Source: Cystobacter fuscus DSM 2262 (GTDB taxonomy: Bacteria; Myxococcota; Myxococcia; Myxococcales; Myxococcaceae). Taken from it: a stretch of 64,000 nucleotides of DNA. The stretch spans positions 1 to 64,000 of the forward strand of contig NZ_ANAH02000015.1 in the NCBI RefSeq assembly GCF_000335475.2, read 5' to 3'. This document shows positions 26,718 to 36,071 of this stretch, in pieces (position 1 is the first letter of the stretch; every line of letters starts with the position of its first letter). The position numbers and the translations under genes were made by a program. Under the pieces are notes generated by a model. It did not search any database, was not told the origin of the DNA, and worked only from the letters and a program-made list of their open reading frames with translations.

Positions 26718-28874
26718 ATGGGGGGAAGAGTGAAAGCAAGACACGGGGTCTTCCTTCTGCTGGGCCTGTGCTGCGCGCTCACCACGGGCCCGGTCCAGGC
26801 GTTCGATGAAGCGGCGTCGTCGAGGATCTCGCAGGTCGCCCGGCGGAAGCTCGCGCGCACGGCGGAAGAGGTCCCCGTGGGTCAGTACCCCAAGAGCTCC
26901 CGGCCCGATGGCACCTGGCTGCTCGTTCCCGCCGACAACATGATTGGTTGGACCCAGGGCTTCTTCCCCGGTGAGCTCTGGCTCATGTACGACCAGTCGG
27001 GAGAGCCCGACTGGAGGACGCGGGCGGAGACCTGGACCCGGCCGCTCGAGGTCCAGCAGGACAACGTGCAGACGCACGACCTGGGCTTCAAGTTCCTGCC
27101 CAGCTACGGGCTCGCGTACCGGCTGACGGACGACGACTATTACAGACAGGTGCTGCTGCGGGCGGCCGGCTCGCTGGCCACCCGCTACAACCCCCAGGTG
27201 GGCATCATCAGTTGTTGCGACTGGAACCCGGACTGGCACCTGCCGCTGGTCATCGACACGATGATGAACCTGGAGCTGCTCCTGTGGGCCTCGCGCAACG
27301 GAGGACAGCCCGGCTGGCGGGACATGGCCATCACCCATGCCCTGCGGACCCAGGCGGACCTCGTGCGCCCGGATGGCAGCACCTACCATGTGGTGGATTA
27401 CGACCCGGACACGGGGGCGAGGCGCTTCCGGGGCACCTACCAGGGGTACTCGGACACCTCCACCTGGGCGCGCGGGCACGCCTGGAGCCTGTATGGCTTC
27501 ACCCTGCTCTACCGGTACACGAGGGATCCGCGCATGCTGGAGACCGCCCAGCGCGTCACCGACTACTACCTGGGCCGGCTGCCCGAGGACGCCGTGCCCA
27601 ACTGGGACCTGGATGCGCCCACCCCCCAGAAGGACTCCTCCGCGGCCGCCATCATCGCCTCGGCGCTGCTGGAGCTGAGCAACTACGTCCCGGACGCGGA
27701 CAAGAAGGTGGCGTATTGGAACGCGGCCCTGCGGATGCTCGACTCGCTCAGCTCCCCGGCCTACCTGGACACGGCCGACACCAGCCCCGGCCTCCTGCTG
27801 CATGGCGTGGGCAACTTCCCGGCCGGCCAGGAGGTGGACGTGAGCCTCGTCTACGGGGACTACTACTTCCTCGAGGCCGTGCGCCGGTTCCAGCGTCAGA
27901 CCCGGCCTCCCCTCCCCTCCGACTGGTACTCGCGCCTCGACTTCGCCGCGGCCACGCACACGCTTGGCGGCGGCAACACCGGGGTCCTGGTGGCCGAGTT
28001 CGACGTGACGCCCCTGGACCAGCCGCTCGACGCGGTCATCGGCTACGCGGACAGCGCCACCTCCGTCACCGCCTTCTCCCAGCTCTCCATGCTCATCCGC
28101 ATGAACACGAGCGGATTCTTCGACGTGCGCAACGGGGCCGCCTACGCCGCCACCCACCCCGTGCCCTACGAGTCCCTCTCCACCTACCACGTCCGCATGG
28201 TGACCGACCTCGGGGCCGGGCAGTACAGCGTCTGGGTGACGCCCCCGGGCGGCGCGGAGATCCTCCTGGCGGATCGCTTCGCCTTCCGCACGGGCGCGCC
28301 GCCCATCGATGACCTCGGCCAGGTGGTGCTCGAGAGCGGCGCCGTGGACGAGGAGTACCGGGTGTCCGGCCATACCGTGAGCGGCGTCTGGTCCTCCCAG
28401 CCGGGCTTCGCCGCGGGCACGCGCGCGCTCGGCGGCGGAAACACCGGGGTCCTGGTGGCCGAGTTCGACGTGACGCCGCGCACCCGGCCCCTGGACGGCG
28501 TCATCGGCTATGCCGACAGCTCCGCCCTCGTCACGTCGCGCGCCGCGCTCGCCCTGAGCCTGCGCCTGAGCCCGGCCGGCGTCTTCGACGCGTACGACGG
28601 CACCCGGTATGCCGCCACCAACGCCGTGCCCTACGAGGCCAACGCCACCTACCACGTGCGCATCGTGGCCGACCTGCCCGCCGGGAGGTACAGCATCTGG
28701 CTCGAGCCGCCCTCGGGCCCGGAGGTGCTGCTGGCGGACCGCTTCGCCTTCCGCGCTGGCGCCCCCCTGACCGATGACCTCGGACAGCTCACGCTCAAGA
28801 GCACCACCGCGGGCGAGTTCCAGATCTCGGGCCATACCCTGGGACCCGCCCCGGGGGCGCGCCCGGCGGAGTAG
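26718..28874 (+). CDS. GH88-type unsaturated glucuronyl hydrolase with duplicated C-terminal domain
   Basis: 718 residues. The N-terminal signal peptide is RHGVFLLLGLCCALTTGPVQA. Residues ~30-400 match GH88 (alpha6/alpha6 barrel): MIGWTQGFFPGELWLMY, NVQTHDLGFKFLPSYGLAY with a likely catalytic Asp, CDWNPDWHLPLVIDTMMNLE, STWARGHAWSLYGF and DYYFLEAVRRFQ. These enzymes remove unsaturated uronic acids left by polysaccharide lyases. Two C-terminal repeats of about 130 residues follow, sharing GGGNTGVLVAEFDVTP and YHVRxVxDLxAGxYSxW, with no named family known to me; perhaps they bind carbohydrate. No lyase lies nearby. An in-frame GTG lies 12 bases after the ATG. Confidence 0.87.
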   Translation: MGGRVKARHGVFLLLGLCCALTTGPVQAFDEAASSRISQVARRKLARTAEEVPVGQYPKSSRPDGTWLLVPADNMIGWTQGFFPGELWLMYDQSGEPDWRTRAETWTRPLEVQQDNVQTHDLGFKFLPSYGLAYRLTDDDYYRQVLLRAAGSLATRYNPQVGIISCCDWNPDWHLPLVIDTMMNLELLLWASRNGGQPGWRDMAITHALRTQADLVRPDGSTYHVVDYDPDTGARRFRGTYQGYSDTSTWARGHAWSLYGFTLLYRYTRDPRMLETAQRVTDYYLGRLPEDAVPNWDLDAPTPQKDSSAAAIIASALLELSNYVPDADKKVAYWNAALRMLDSLSSPAYLDTADTSPGLLLHGVGNFPAGQEVDVSLVYGDYYFLEAVRRFQRQTRPPLPSDWYSRLDFAAATHTLGGGNTGVLVAEFDVTPLDQPLDAVIGYADSATSVTAFSQLSMLIRMNTSGFFDVRNGAAYAATHPVPYESLSTYHVRMVTDLGAGQYSVWVTPPGGAEILLADRFAFRTGAPPIDDLGQVVLESGAVDEEYRVSGHTVSGVWSSQPGFAAGTRALGGGNTGVLVAEFDVTPRTRPLDGVIGYADSSALVTSRAALALSLRLSPAGVFDAYDGTRYAATNAVPYEANATYHVRIVADLPAGRYSIWLEPPSGPEVLLADRFAFRAGAPLTDDLGQLTLKSTTAGEFQISGHTLGPAPGARPAE

Positions 28875-29000
28875 GGGGCGAGAAGTCCCTCGTCATCCCG
28901 GGAGTCCGGCGAAGGAAGGGACGGGAGCGGATTGCCCCAGGCCTCCGGCACCCTGAACTTCGTGGGAGAGGACAGCGGCTCACCGCTAAAGGAGGGCACC

Positions 29001-29951
29001 ATGGCATCCCATCATCCGGAAACACCCGGCTCCGGCATGGCTCGACCGGAGTCCACCCAAGCCGGGGAGCATGCCAGCGTGCCCCTGACGTCGCGGCTGC
29101 GTGTGCGCGACGTGATGAGCCAGAAGGTGTCCACCCTCCACGCGAGCGAGGCCCTGCCCCTGGAGGGGCTGCTCAAGAAGTTCCGCCATGTCCGGCACCT
29201 TCCCGTCATCGGCGCGAACAGCCGCCTCGTCGGCATGGTGACGCGGATGGACGTCCTCGAGGAGGCACTCCTGCTCGGCAGGGAGCGCTGGGTGCGCGTG
29301 AGGGACCTGCTGTCCTGCCCCGTGGTGAGCATCTCCGAGAACGAGAGCCTTCCCGAGGCCGCGCGGGCGATGCGCAAGGCGCAGGTCCACTCGCTCCCGG
29401 TGGTCGATGCGAGCAAGCGCATGGTGGGCATCCTGACCGATGGAGATCTGCTCGCCGCCATGGCGGGCGAGCACCTGTCCGCGCCCGGCGACCCGTGGGA
29501 GCTGCCCGTCGACATGCTGATGACGCACGAGCCGTTCGCGCTCGGGCCGGATGCGACGCTGGAGGAGGCGGCCGGGGTGCTCATCGACGCGGACGTGCGG
29601 CACCTGCCGGTGGTGGATGATGACGAGCGGCTGGTGGGCATCCTCTCCGAGCGCGACCTGCGCGAGCGGCTGGGTGGGAGCGCTCGGGAGTGGCCCCGAG
29701 CCGCCCGCCAGGCGTTGGAGGTACGGCTGGGAGAGGCGATGACGCCGGATCCGCTCGCCCTGCGCTCCGGGGCGTCGGTCGCCCAGGCCCTGGAGATCTT
29801 CACCGACGAGCGGGTGGGAGCGATTCCGGTGGTGGACGAGGACGAACGGCTGCTGGGAATCCTCTCGTACATCGACCTGCTGCGCTGGCTGCGCGAGCGG
29901 CAAGGTGAGGCACGGGAGCGGGAGGGCGGCCCGCCCCCTCCATCCCAATAG
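29001..29951 (+). CDS. Protein of four CBS domains
   Basis: 316 residues. Four CBS units follow a short N-terminal region: RVRDVMSQKVSTLHASEALP, VRDLLSCPVVSISENESL, VDMLMTHEPFALGPDATL and LGEAMTPDPLALRSGASV. Each includes the typical LPVVxxxxRLVGIxTxxDL end. Paired CBS domains bind adenine nucleotides and usually sense energy state. There is no fused effector domain, so it probably acts on a partner. Start ATG 29001 has GGAGG seven to eight bases upstream. It lies near NAD salvage and PEP synthase genes, which may suggest an energy-stress group. Confidence 0.88.
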   Translation: MASHHPETPGSGMARPESTQAGEHASVPLTSRLRVRDVMSQKVSTLHASEALPLEGLLKKFRHVRHLPVIGANSRLVGMVTRMDVLEEALLLGRERWVRVRDLLSCPVVSISENESLPEAARAMRKAQVHSLPVVDASKRMVGILTDGDLLAAMAGEHLSAPGDPWELPVDMLMTHEPFALGPDATLEEAAGVLIDADVRHLPVVDDDERLVGILSERDLRERLGGSAREWPRAARQALEVRLGEAMTPDPLALRSGASVAQALEIFTDERVGAIPVVDEDERLLGILSYIDLLRWLRERQGEAREREGGPPPPSQ

Positions 29952-30120
29952 ACAGACGAGAAGGGGGGAACGACGTCTGGCATACGGCAAGCTAGGCACC
30001 CGCCCTGAAGCCGGGAGCGGAGGCCCGTCCGGCGCGTCCTCCGACGAACGCTCACCGCCTGGCTCATTCCTCACCAGACATCCGCCTCGGCCACCCGGGC
30101 GGGGCGGGCGTGGGAGGACT

Positions 30121-30990
30121 TCATTGCACGCCCGTCAGCCGGTAATACGCATGGGGACGGTGCCTGCGGATGAACGTCCGCGCGAGCGGGGCCATGTCCC
30201 ACTTGATGGGGACGGGGTCCACGACGAATCCCATGTCATCCTTGAACTGGCTCAGTTGGGGGGCCTCGCGCGAATGAAGGCCGCCCATGAACGTATGCAC
30301 GCACTGGAGCCTGCGGCAGAGCTGCGCGAACTCGAAGACCAGCCCGGTGGAGAGATTGGTCGGCAGCGCCCAGGTGGCGTAGTACGCGCTGAATCCATAC
30401 GCGACGCCATCCACCACATAACCGTCCAGGTACCCGCCCAGCTTGCCATCGATGATGCCCGCGAGGACGCACCAATGGTTGCCCCGAAAGTATTTCTTCA
30501 CCTGTTCGAGGTATCTCTCACGAGAGGGCGGCTTCTTGTGCTGGGTTCGCGAGAGCGCATCGATGACCAGCTCATGGCCCTGCTCCTCCAGGAGCGCGGG
30601 GCCGGTCAATTGGACGATCCTGACGAGTCGCTGGCATTTCCTGAGCTTGCTCCTCCGGTTCGAGGAGAGGCTGTTGAGGTCGTAATTCGCCAGGTCCGGG
30701 ATGCGCACGATGGGGACGGTGCCATTCGCGGCGTCCGAGGCCTTCGGCGTCAAGGTCGCGCGGTAGCCCCAGCTCCAGGGCGTGGGCCTGGTTGCCTCCT
30801 CGGGTGTCAGACGTGCCAGCAGGTGCACGGGCTGGAAGAACCCGGGTGCTCCCGTCTGCTCCCAGTAATGACCGCCGTGCTGGATGACGCGTGCGCCTTC
30901 CTTGCACCGGATTTCGGCGAGCTCCCGCTCGGTGAGGACCGCGAACGTCGCCGCCGAAGCATCACGTACCTGCTGATTGGGGATGAGCAT
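30121..30990 (-). CDS. GNAT/FemAB-like acyltransferase of unknown substrate
   Basis: 289 residues. The C-terminal half looks like a GNAT or FemAB-type acetyltransferase fold: WCVLAGIIDGKLGGYLDGYV, AYGFSAYYAT, STGLVFEFAQLC and QLSQFKDDMGFVV. Residues before it (SSNRRSKLRKCQRLVRIVQL) fit the Arg/Lys-rich region preceding many of these domains. The target is unknown. The gene stands alone, convergent with the CBS-protein gene. Confidence 0.65.
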   Translation of the reverse strand: MLIPNQQVRDASAATFAVLTERELAEIRCKEGARVIQHGGHYWEQTGAPGFFQPVHLLARLTPEEATRPTPWSWGYRATLTPKASDAANGTVPIVRIPDLANYDLNSLSSNRRSKLRKCQRLVRIVQLTGPALLEEQGHELVIDALSRTQHKKPPSRERYLEQVKKYFRGNHWCVLAGIIDGKLGGYLDGYVVDGVAYGFSAYYATWALPTNLSTGLVFEFAQLCRRLQCVHTFMGGLHSREAPQLSQFKDDMGFVVDPVPIKWDMAPLARTFIRRHRPHAYYRLTGVQ

Positions 30991-31461
30991 TCAGACCTTT
31001 CCGCCAGGGGTTGTCTGGTTGTTCGCGCGGAAAGGTATTCATGAACCCAGACATCACGAGCGCGGAGCACCAGGCGACGGTATGAAAGCATCGTAGCGAA
31101 CGCGATCGCCACGACAGCCTGTGTACTTGCCGATTTCCTCCCGGGCTCCGAGGGTAGGAAACGGCGAGTCTCGAGGGCAGCGGAGCGAGCGGGCGGTGAG
31201 TTCCATCCTATTGCCTCCTCATGAGGTCATGTCTTGTCGATGATTCGACGCCCCCCGCGGGCCAGCTTGCTGGTCAGCGATTGCCAGCCATTCCCGAACC
31301 CGCCTCCTCTCTTGCCTCGGCCGCGGAAACGACGACACGCGAACAGGCGGAGCCCCGCGTTCCTTCTTCCTGGCCAGGAGGAACGGCGAGCCGCGCAGGT
31401 CATCGCGCCCTACCGTTCACGCGAGTGAGATGACTCGCTCACCGCGTATGGAGGCATCATC
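30991..31461. other. Gene-free interval
   Basis: 471 bases between divergent genes with no supported coding region. Only TGGAGG at 31448-31453, nine bases before the ATG of the next gene, is clear. The remainder shows no repeat or hairpin I can support. Confidence 0.5.
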
Positions 31462-31947
31462 ATGAAGGCTCGGTATGGAGCACTGCTCGCCACGACCCTC
31501 TTCCTGGGGTCATCCGCCCTTGCCCAGCAGGACACTCCTCCCCAGCCCCCCTCCGGGACTTGTCCCTGTCCCCCGGGTGGAGGTCAGGGGCCCGGTCAGG
31601 GTGGAGGTCAGGGGCCCGGTCAGGGTGGAGGTCAGTGGCCCGGCCAGGGTGGAGGTCAGTGGCCCGGCCAGGGTGGAGGTCAGTGGCCCGGCCAGGATGG
31701 AGGTCAGTGGCCCGGCCAGGGTGGAGGTCAGGGAGGAGCGGGGATGGAACGGGGACCCATGAACTGTGTGATGAGTGAAATCGCCAACGTCTCGGTCGAG
31801 CAGACGTCCGACGGTGCCGTCGTGCGGCTCACGGCGAAGGACCCCAACCAGGTGGAGCAGGTCCAGCAGATGGCGCGGAGGATGGAGAACTGCATGGCGG
31901 GGGAGCAGCAGTCACCCGACCAGCAGACCCCAGCACCCGAGCCGTGA
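31462..31947 (+). CDS. Secreted protein with GGGQxPGQ octapeptide repeats
   Basis: 161 residues. Signal peptide ALLATTLFLGSSALA, cut before QQD. Residues 39-86 are six copies of G-G-G-Q-(G/W)-P-G-Q, a flexible Gly/Gln region. The C-terminal part (NCVMSEIANVSVEQTSDGAV, EQVQQMARRMENCMAG) is folded-looking with two cysteines likely to form a disulfide, and resembles no family I can name. Probably periplasmic or surface. Confidence 0.72.
   Translation: MKARYGALLATTLFLGSSALAQQDTPPQPPSGTCPCPPGGGQGPGQGGGQGPGQGGGQWPGQGGGQWPGQGGGQWPGQDGGQWPGQGGGQGGAGMERGPMNCVMSEIANVSVEQTSDGAVVRLTAKDPNQVEQVQQMARRMENCMAGEQQSPDQQTPAPEP
31576..31719 (+). repeat. 24-bp tandem repeat (6 copies)
   Basis: Six tandem 24-bp units (starts 31576, 31600, 31624, 31648, 31672, 31696) encode GGGQGPGQ twice and then GGGQWPGQ-type units, with one Gly-to-Asp change in the sixth. 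The near-identical DNA of units 3-6 indicates recent expansion and in-frame length variability. Confidence 0.85.
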
Positions 31948-31962
31948 TGAGCGCACCTGGAA

Positions 31963-31993
31963 GCACTTCCCCGACTCTCCGTCGAGGAAGTGC
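31963..31993. terminator. Bidirectional terminator-like hairpin between convergent genes
   Basis: GCACTTCC (31963-31970) and GGAAGTGC (31986-31993) form an 8-bp stem, and the interior CGAC/GTCG adds pairs. It lies between the stop codons of two convergent genes. No long T-run is present. Confidence 0.5.
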
Positions 31994-31997
31994 CACG

Positions 31998-33341
31998 TCA
32001 GGGAGCGTGTGATGCCTCATGGAGCTCCGCGACCACCTGCCGCCGCGCCGCGCTCAGCTCGGCGCTCACGTCCACGGGATAGGGAGGCCGCGCGGGCTCC
32101 AACCGCCGCACCGCCGAGGGCAGGCGCCCCAACTCCGCCCGTGCGTGCGCCCGGATGGCCTCGAGCGGCGGCGAGGCCTCCGCCAGCCGTCGGCCCGCGT
32201 GCATCACCCGCCGCAGCAGCGGCCGGCCCGGCAACACCTCGCCATGGCGGGCGAGTACGTCCCGCCGGGCCACGCCGCCCTCCTCCTCGCGCAACACCTG
32301 CTTGCGCCCGGGCAGCAGCACCTTGCCCGTGGACAACTTGAGCCGCCCGCGGCCCGCGTACTCCACCAGCTTGTAGGCCATGTCCAGCGCGGGCGCGTCC
32401 GCGGAGACGCCCATCGCCGTGCCCACGCCGAAGGCGTCGATGGGCGCGTGGTGCGCGAGCAGCCGTGCCACCTCGTCCTCGTCCAGCCCGCCGCTCGCGA
32501 AGATTTGAACGTGCACCAGCCCCGCCGTGTCCAGCAGACGGCGCGCCTCGTGTGACAGCGCCACCAGGTCTCCCGAGTCCAGCCGCACCGCGCGCACCTG
32601 GAAGTCCGGGCCGAGCTCCCGCGCCAGCCGAACCACCTTCCGCACGCCCTCCAGCGTGTCGTACGTGTCCACCAGGAGCGTCGTCTCCGGGAAGCGGCGG
32701 ACGTAGGCGCGGAAGGCGGCCAGCTCGTCGTCGTGCGCCTGGACGTAGCTGTGCGCCATGGTGCCCGCCACCGGAATGCCGTAGCGCTGGCCGGCCAGCA
32801 GGTTGGACGTGGCGCTCACCCCGGCGACATGGGCGGCACGCGCCACCTCGAGGCCCGCGTCCTCCCCGTGCATGCGCCGCACCCCGAAGTCCACCACCGG
32901 CCGCCCCCCCGCCGCCTCCACCACCCGCACCGCCTTGGACGCCGCCAGCGTCTGCAGGTGCACCTGGTTGATGAGGGCCGTCTCCACGAGCTGCGCCTCG
33001 GGCAGCGGGGCGATGACCTCCAGCAGCGGCTCCGCCGCGAACAGGGGTGTCCCCTCGGGCACCGCGTGCACGTCGCCGGAGAAGTGGAAGTGCTCCAGCC
33101 AGTCCAGCAGCCGCCGGGAGAAGCGCCCCAGTGACTCCAGCCAGGCGAGCTCCTCCGCAGAGAAGCGCAGGGTCTCCAGGTACGTGAGGGCCTGCTCCAG
33201 CCCGCAGGCGAGCAGGTAGTTGCGGCGCGCGGGCAGCCGGCGGACGAAGAGGCTGAAGGCCGCCTCGTCGTGGAGCCCCTCGGAGAGGTAGGCATCCACC
33301 ATGGTCAGCTCATAGAGATCCATGAGGAGCGCCGACGCCAT
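31998..33341 (-). CDS. pncB: Nicotinate phosphoribosyltransferase
   Basis: 447 residues. Catalyses nicotinate + PRPP (+ATP) to nicotinate mononucleotide, the first step of NAD salvage. Signatures: MDLYELTMVDAYLSEGLHD at the N-terminus, FSLFVRRLPARRNYLLACGL, VVDFGVRRMHGEDAGLEVAR, GTMAHSYVQAHDDEL, LVDTYDT, VRLDSGDLVALSHEAR and FASGGLDE. The order and length fit the short bacterial type. It lies with the P-type ATPase and PEP synthase on the same strand, without overlap. Confidence 0.94.
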   Translation of the reverse strand: MASALLMDLYELTMVDAYLSEGLHDEAAFSLFVRRLPARRNYLLACGLEQALTYLETLRFSAEELAWLESLGRFSRRLLDWLEHFHFSGDVHAVPEGTPLFAAEPLLEVIAPLPEAQLVETALINQVHLQTLAASKAVRVVEAAGGRPVVDFGVRRMHGEDAGLEVARAAHVAGVSATSNLLAGQRYGIPVAGTMAHSYVQAHDDELAAFRAYVRRFPETTLLVDTYDTLEGVRKVVRLARELGPDFQVRAVRLDSGDLVALSHEARRLLDTAGLVHVQIFASGGLDEDEVARLLAHHAPIDAFGVGTAMGVSADAPALDMAYKLVEYAGRGRLKLSTGKVLLPGRKQVLREEEGGVARRDVLARHGEVLPGRPLLRRVMHAGRRLAEASPPLEAIRAHARAELGRLPSAVRRLEPARPPYPVDVSAELSAARRQVVAELHEASHAP

Positions 33342-33413
33342 GATCTTCCTCCTGGCCCTCGCGACAGGGCCACGTCCGGGGCCTCGCCCCTGAAGGTAGC
33401 CATGCCGGAGCGC

Positions 33414-35699
33414 TCAGGAGACGGTCTGGAACAGCTCCTCCTCCTGGGCGAAGTGGAGCTGGAGGATGGCGCCCAGCCCATAGAGGAGCCGGCGCAACTC
33501 GCGCCGCTCGGCGGGATCCGGCCCCTCCTCGGACAGGTCCGACACCCGCCGTTGGTAGAGCCGTCCGAGGTGGGCGATCTCCCGGTGGGTGCGGCTCATG
33601 CTGCCCAGCGGATCCTCTCCCCCCAGCAGCGGGGCCAGGGCGGGATAGAGCTCGGTGTCATCCCGGTGCTCGTGGGGCAGCAACCGGCTGCACAGCAGCC
33701 CCTCGAGCGCCAGCAGCTCGGAGCGCTGCCGCCGCGGCTCGAGCGCATCCAGCCGATCCGCCAGGGCCTGGATGCGCTCGAGCACGGGGCGCAGCTCCTG
33801 GTGCTCGGCCCGCAGCTGGCGCACCGTCTCGGCCGGGAGCGCGTGGTGCACCGGGTGCGGACCGCCGCCCCCCAAGGCCCGCAGGGCGTTGAGGATGGAC
33901 GCCACGTCGATGCCCTCCTGCAGGAGCGCCCCCGCCACCGGGCCCAGCATGCCGACGGCCGCGAAGCCCATGGCCACCAGCGACAGGCCCATGCCCAGCA
34001 GCATGCTCTGCAACGCGATGGCGCGGGTGCGCCGGGCCACGAGCAGTGCCTCCACGAGCCGATCCAACCGGTCCACCAGCACCACCACGTCCGCGGCCTC
34101 GGAGGAGGCTCCGGAGCCGCGCGCCCCCATGGCCACGCCCACGTCGGCGGCCGCCAGCGCGGGCGCGTCGTTGATGCCATCACCCACCATGAGGGTGACG
34201 CCCGAGGAGCGCTCGGTGAGCACGGCGCGCACCTTGTCCTGGGGACTGCGCTCGGAGAGCACCCCGTCCACGCCCAGTGCCGCGGCGATGCTCTCGGCCA
34301 CGTCCGCCCGGTCCCCGCTCACCATGACGAACCGCTCCACCCCGGCCTTGCGCAACAGGCGCAGGGCCCGTGGGGCCTCGGGGCGGATCTCATCCGCGAG
34401 CAGCAGCGCTCCGGCCAGCCGTCCGTCGATGGAGACGAAGACGCCCGAGCACCCCTCGTACCCCATGCGCCGCAGCACCGTGCGGACCCAGGGGGAGGGA
34501 GGAGTCGAGCCCACCACCCAGTCATGCAGGCCGAGCTTCAGGCGGTGGCCCTCCACCACGCCGCTCATCCCGGCGCCCGGAGACTCCGAGGAGTCGGCGG
34601 GCAGCGACAGGGACAGGCCCCGCTCGCGCGCGGCGGAGACGATGGTGCTGGCCATGACGTGCTGAGACACCTGCTCGAGGGACGCGCTCAAGCGCAGCAG
34701 CTCCGCGGGATCCGTGTCGCCCGTGGTCTCGATGGCCGTGAGCCGGGCCTGTCCGGTGGTGAGGGTGCCGGTCTTGTCGAACAGCAGGACATGGGCACGG
34801 GCGAGCGTCTCCAGGGCGGTCCCGTCCTTGATGAGCACGCCGCGGCGGGCGGCCCGGGAGATGCCGGAGACGATGGCCACCGGCACGGCGAGCAGGAGGG
34901 GGCAGGGCGTGGCCACCACCAGCACGGCGAGCGCGCGCACCGGCTCGCCAGACAACACCCAGGCCAGGGCGGCCAGGGCGAGGGTGAAGGGGACGAAGAG
35001 CAGCGCGTAGCGGTCCGCCATGCGCACGAAGGGGGCCTTGGACGCCTGGGCGGATTGCACCAGCCGCACCACCCCCGCGTAGGTGCTCTCGGCCGCGGTG
35101 GTGAGCGCGCGCAGCTCGAAGGGCGGGCCGGCGTTGACGGGGCCGCTGCGCACGCGCTCGCCCGTCTTGTGGGACACGGGAAGCGACTCACCCGTGAGGG
35201 CCGACTCGTCCAGCACCGACTCGGCGGACACCACGAGCCCATCCACTGGAACCACCTCGCCCCCCTTGATGAGCAGGCGATCCCCGGGCCGCAGTGACGC
35301 CACCGGCACCTGCGCGAGCCCACCGTCCTCGTAGCGGGTGGCCACCTTGGGGGCCCGGCCGAGCAGCGCCGACAGCTCGCGCCGCGCACGGGCCCGGGCA
35401 TGGTCCTCCAGGGCCCGGCCCGTGGAGAACATGAGGGCGATGATGATGCCCGCGAGGAACTGGCCGAGCACCAGGGAGCCCACCATGGACAGCAGGGCGA
35501 TGATGTCCACGCCCGTATGTCCCTGGCGCAGGGCGGTGACGATGGAGCCCGCCACGACGAGCAGCACGGGCGCGGTGCCCACCGCCCAGGCGATCTCCGC
35601 CACCCGGGAGTCTCCGAGCAGCCAGGCGATACCGCCCACGAGCAGCCCGCCCGCCGACACGGCCAGGGGGCCCGCGCTCATGTTCCAGGAGATCTTCAT
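33414..35699 (-). CDS. Heavy-metal P1B-type ATPase with C-terminal hemerythrin-like domain
   Basis: 761 residues. The core is a P1B metal pump: dephosphorylation loop TGES, TPCPLLL in the metal-binding membrane helix, phosphorylation motif DKTGTLT, and MVGDGINDAPAL. TPCPL in place of the CPC motif suggests a cation preference outside the CPC copper class. No N-terminal heavy-metal-associated domain is visible. After residue ~600 an HHE hemerythrin-like domain begins: RQLRAEHQELRPVLERIQ, LLPHEHRDDTELYP, THREIAHLGRL and LQLHFAQEEELF. Such domains bind a di-iron centre. The fusion suggests that metal export is tied to iron, oxygen or redox state (inference). Confidence 0.88.
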   Translation of the reverse strand: MKISWNMSAGPLAVSAGGLLVGGIAWLLGDSRVAEIAWAVGTAPVLLVVAGSIVTALRQGHTGVDIIALLSMVGSLVLGQFLAGIIIALMFSTGRALEDHARARARRELSALLGRAPKVATRYEDGGLAQVPVASLRPGDRLLIKGGEVVPVDGLVVSAESVLDESALTGESLPVSHKTGERVRSGPVNAGPPFELRALTTAAESTYAGVVRLVQSAQASKAPFVRMADRYALLFVPFTLALAALAWVLSGEPVRALAVLVVATPCPLLLAVPVAIVSGISRAARRGVLIKDGTALETLARAHVLLFDKTGTLTTGQARLTAIETTGDTDPAELLRLSASLEQVSQHVMASTIVSAARERGLSLSLPADSSESPGAGMSGVVEGHRLKLGLHDWVVGSTPPSPWVRTVLRRMGYEGCSGVFVSIDGRLAGALLLADEIRPEAPRALRLLRKAGVERFVMVSGDRADVAESIAAALGVDGVLSERSPQDKVRAVLTERSSGVTLMVGDGINDAPALAAADVGVAMGARGSGASSEAADVVVLVDRLDRLVEALLVARRTRAIALQSMLLGMGLSLVAMGFAAVGMLGPVAGALLQEGIDVASILNALRALGGGGPHPVHHALPAETVRQLRAEHQELRPVLERIQALADRLDALEPRRQRSELLALEGLLCSRLLPHEHRDDTELYPALAPLLGGEDPLGSMSRTHREIAHLGRLYQRRVSDLSEEGPDPAERRELRRLLYGLGAILQLHFAQEEELFQTVS

Positions 35700-35744
35700 G
35701 TCACGGACGTCATGCCTCGCGGTTGGATGCCAGCCCGCGGGGGC

Positions 35745-36071
35745 TCAGGGAATCAGGGGACGGGGCGGCCGAGGAGGACCGCGCAGGCGCTCCCTGTCCC
35801 TCTCCATGAACTGGCGGATCTTGCGCTCCTCCCACCGCTCATCGAACAAGGACCCGTTCATGAGGACCGTGGCGCCGTGTAGCAACACGAGGATTCCCCA
35901 GCCGACGAGCGGCCAGAAGAACCAGGGTCCACCGGGGGTCATCATGTCGAGGATGAACAGGCCGAGGTTCACCGAGAGGTATGACAGGACGTGCATGTAG
36001 AAGCCGCGGAGATCCTCGACACGCTTGCGCGCGCGATCGTAGGCCTGGTTGTCATTGCTGATGTCTGGCAT
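35745..36071 (-). CDS. 2TM domain protein
   Basis: 108 residues. Pattern of the 2TM domain: an N-terminal amphipathic part ([18 protein letters not shown]), two hydrophobic helices ([14 protein letters not shown] and [20 protein letters not shown]), then a basic tail ([17 protein letters not shown]). The function of the family is unknown. Its start at 36071 lies 20 bases inside the end of the PEP synthase gene, so it is probably translated from the same message. Confidence 0.8.
   Translation of the reverse strand: MPDISNDNQAYDRARKRVEDLRGFYMHVLSYLSVNLGLFILDMMTPGGPWFFWPLVGWGILVLLHGATVLMNGSLFDERWEERKIRQFMERDRERLRGPPRPPRPLIP

Noticed and set aside
31221-31433. Short plus-strand frames upstream of the GGGQ-repeat gene
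   Set aside because: No ribosome-binding site, no codon preference and no recognisable protein features.
31576-31719. CRISPR-like array
   Set aside because: Repeats are contiguous 24-bp units without spacers and lie inside a reading frame.
33270-35297. Long plus-strand frame across the P-type ATPase gene
   Set aside because: Antisense shadow; the minus strand has DKTGTLT and GDGIND motifs.
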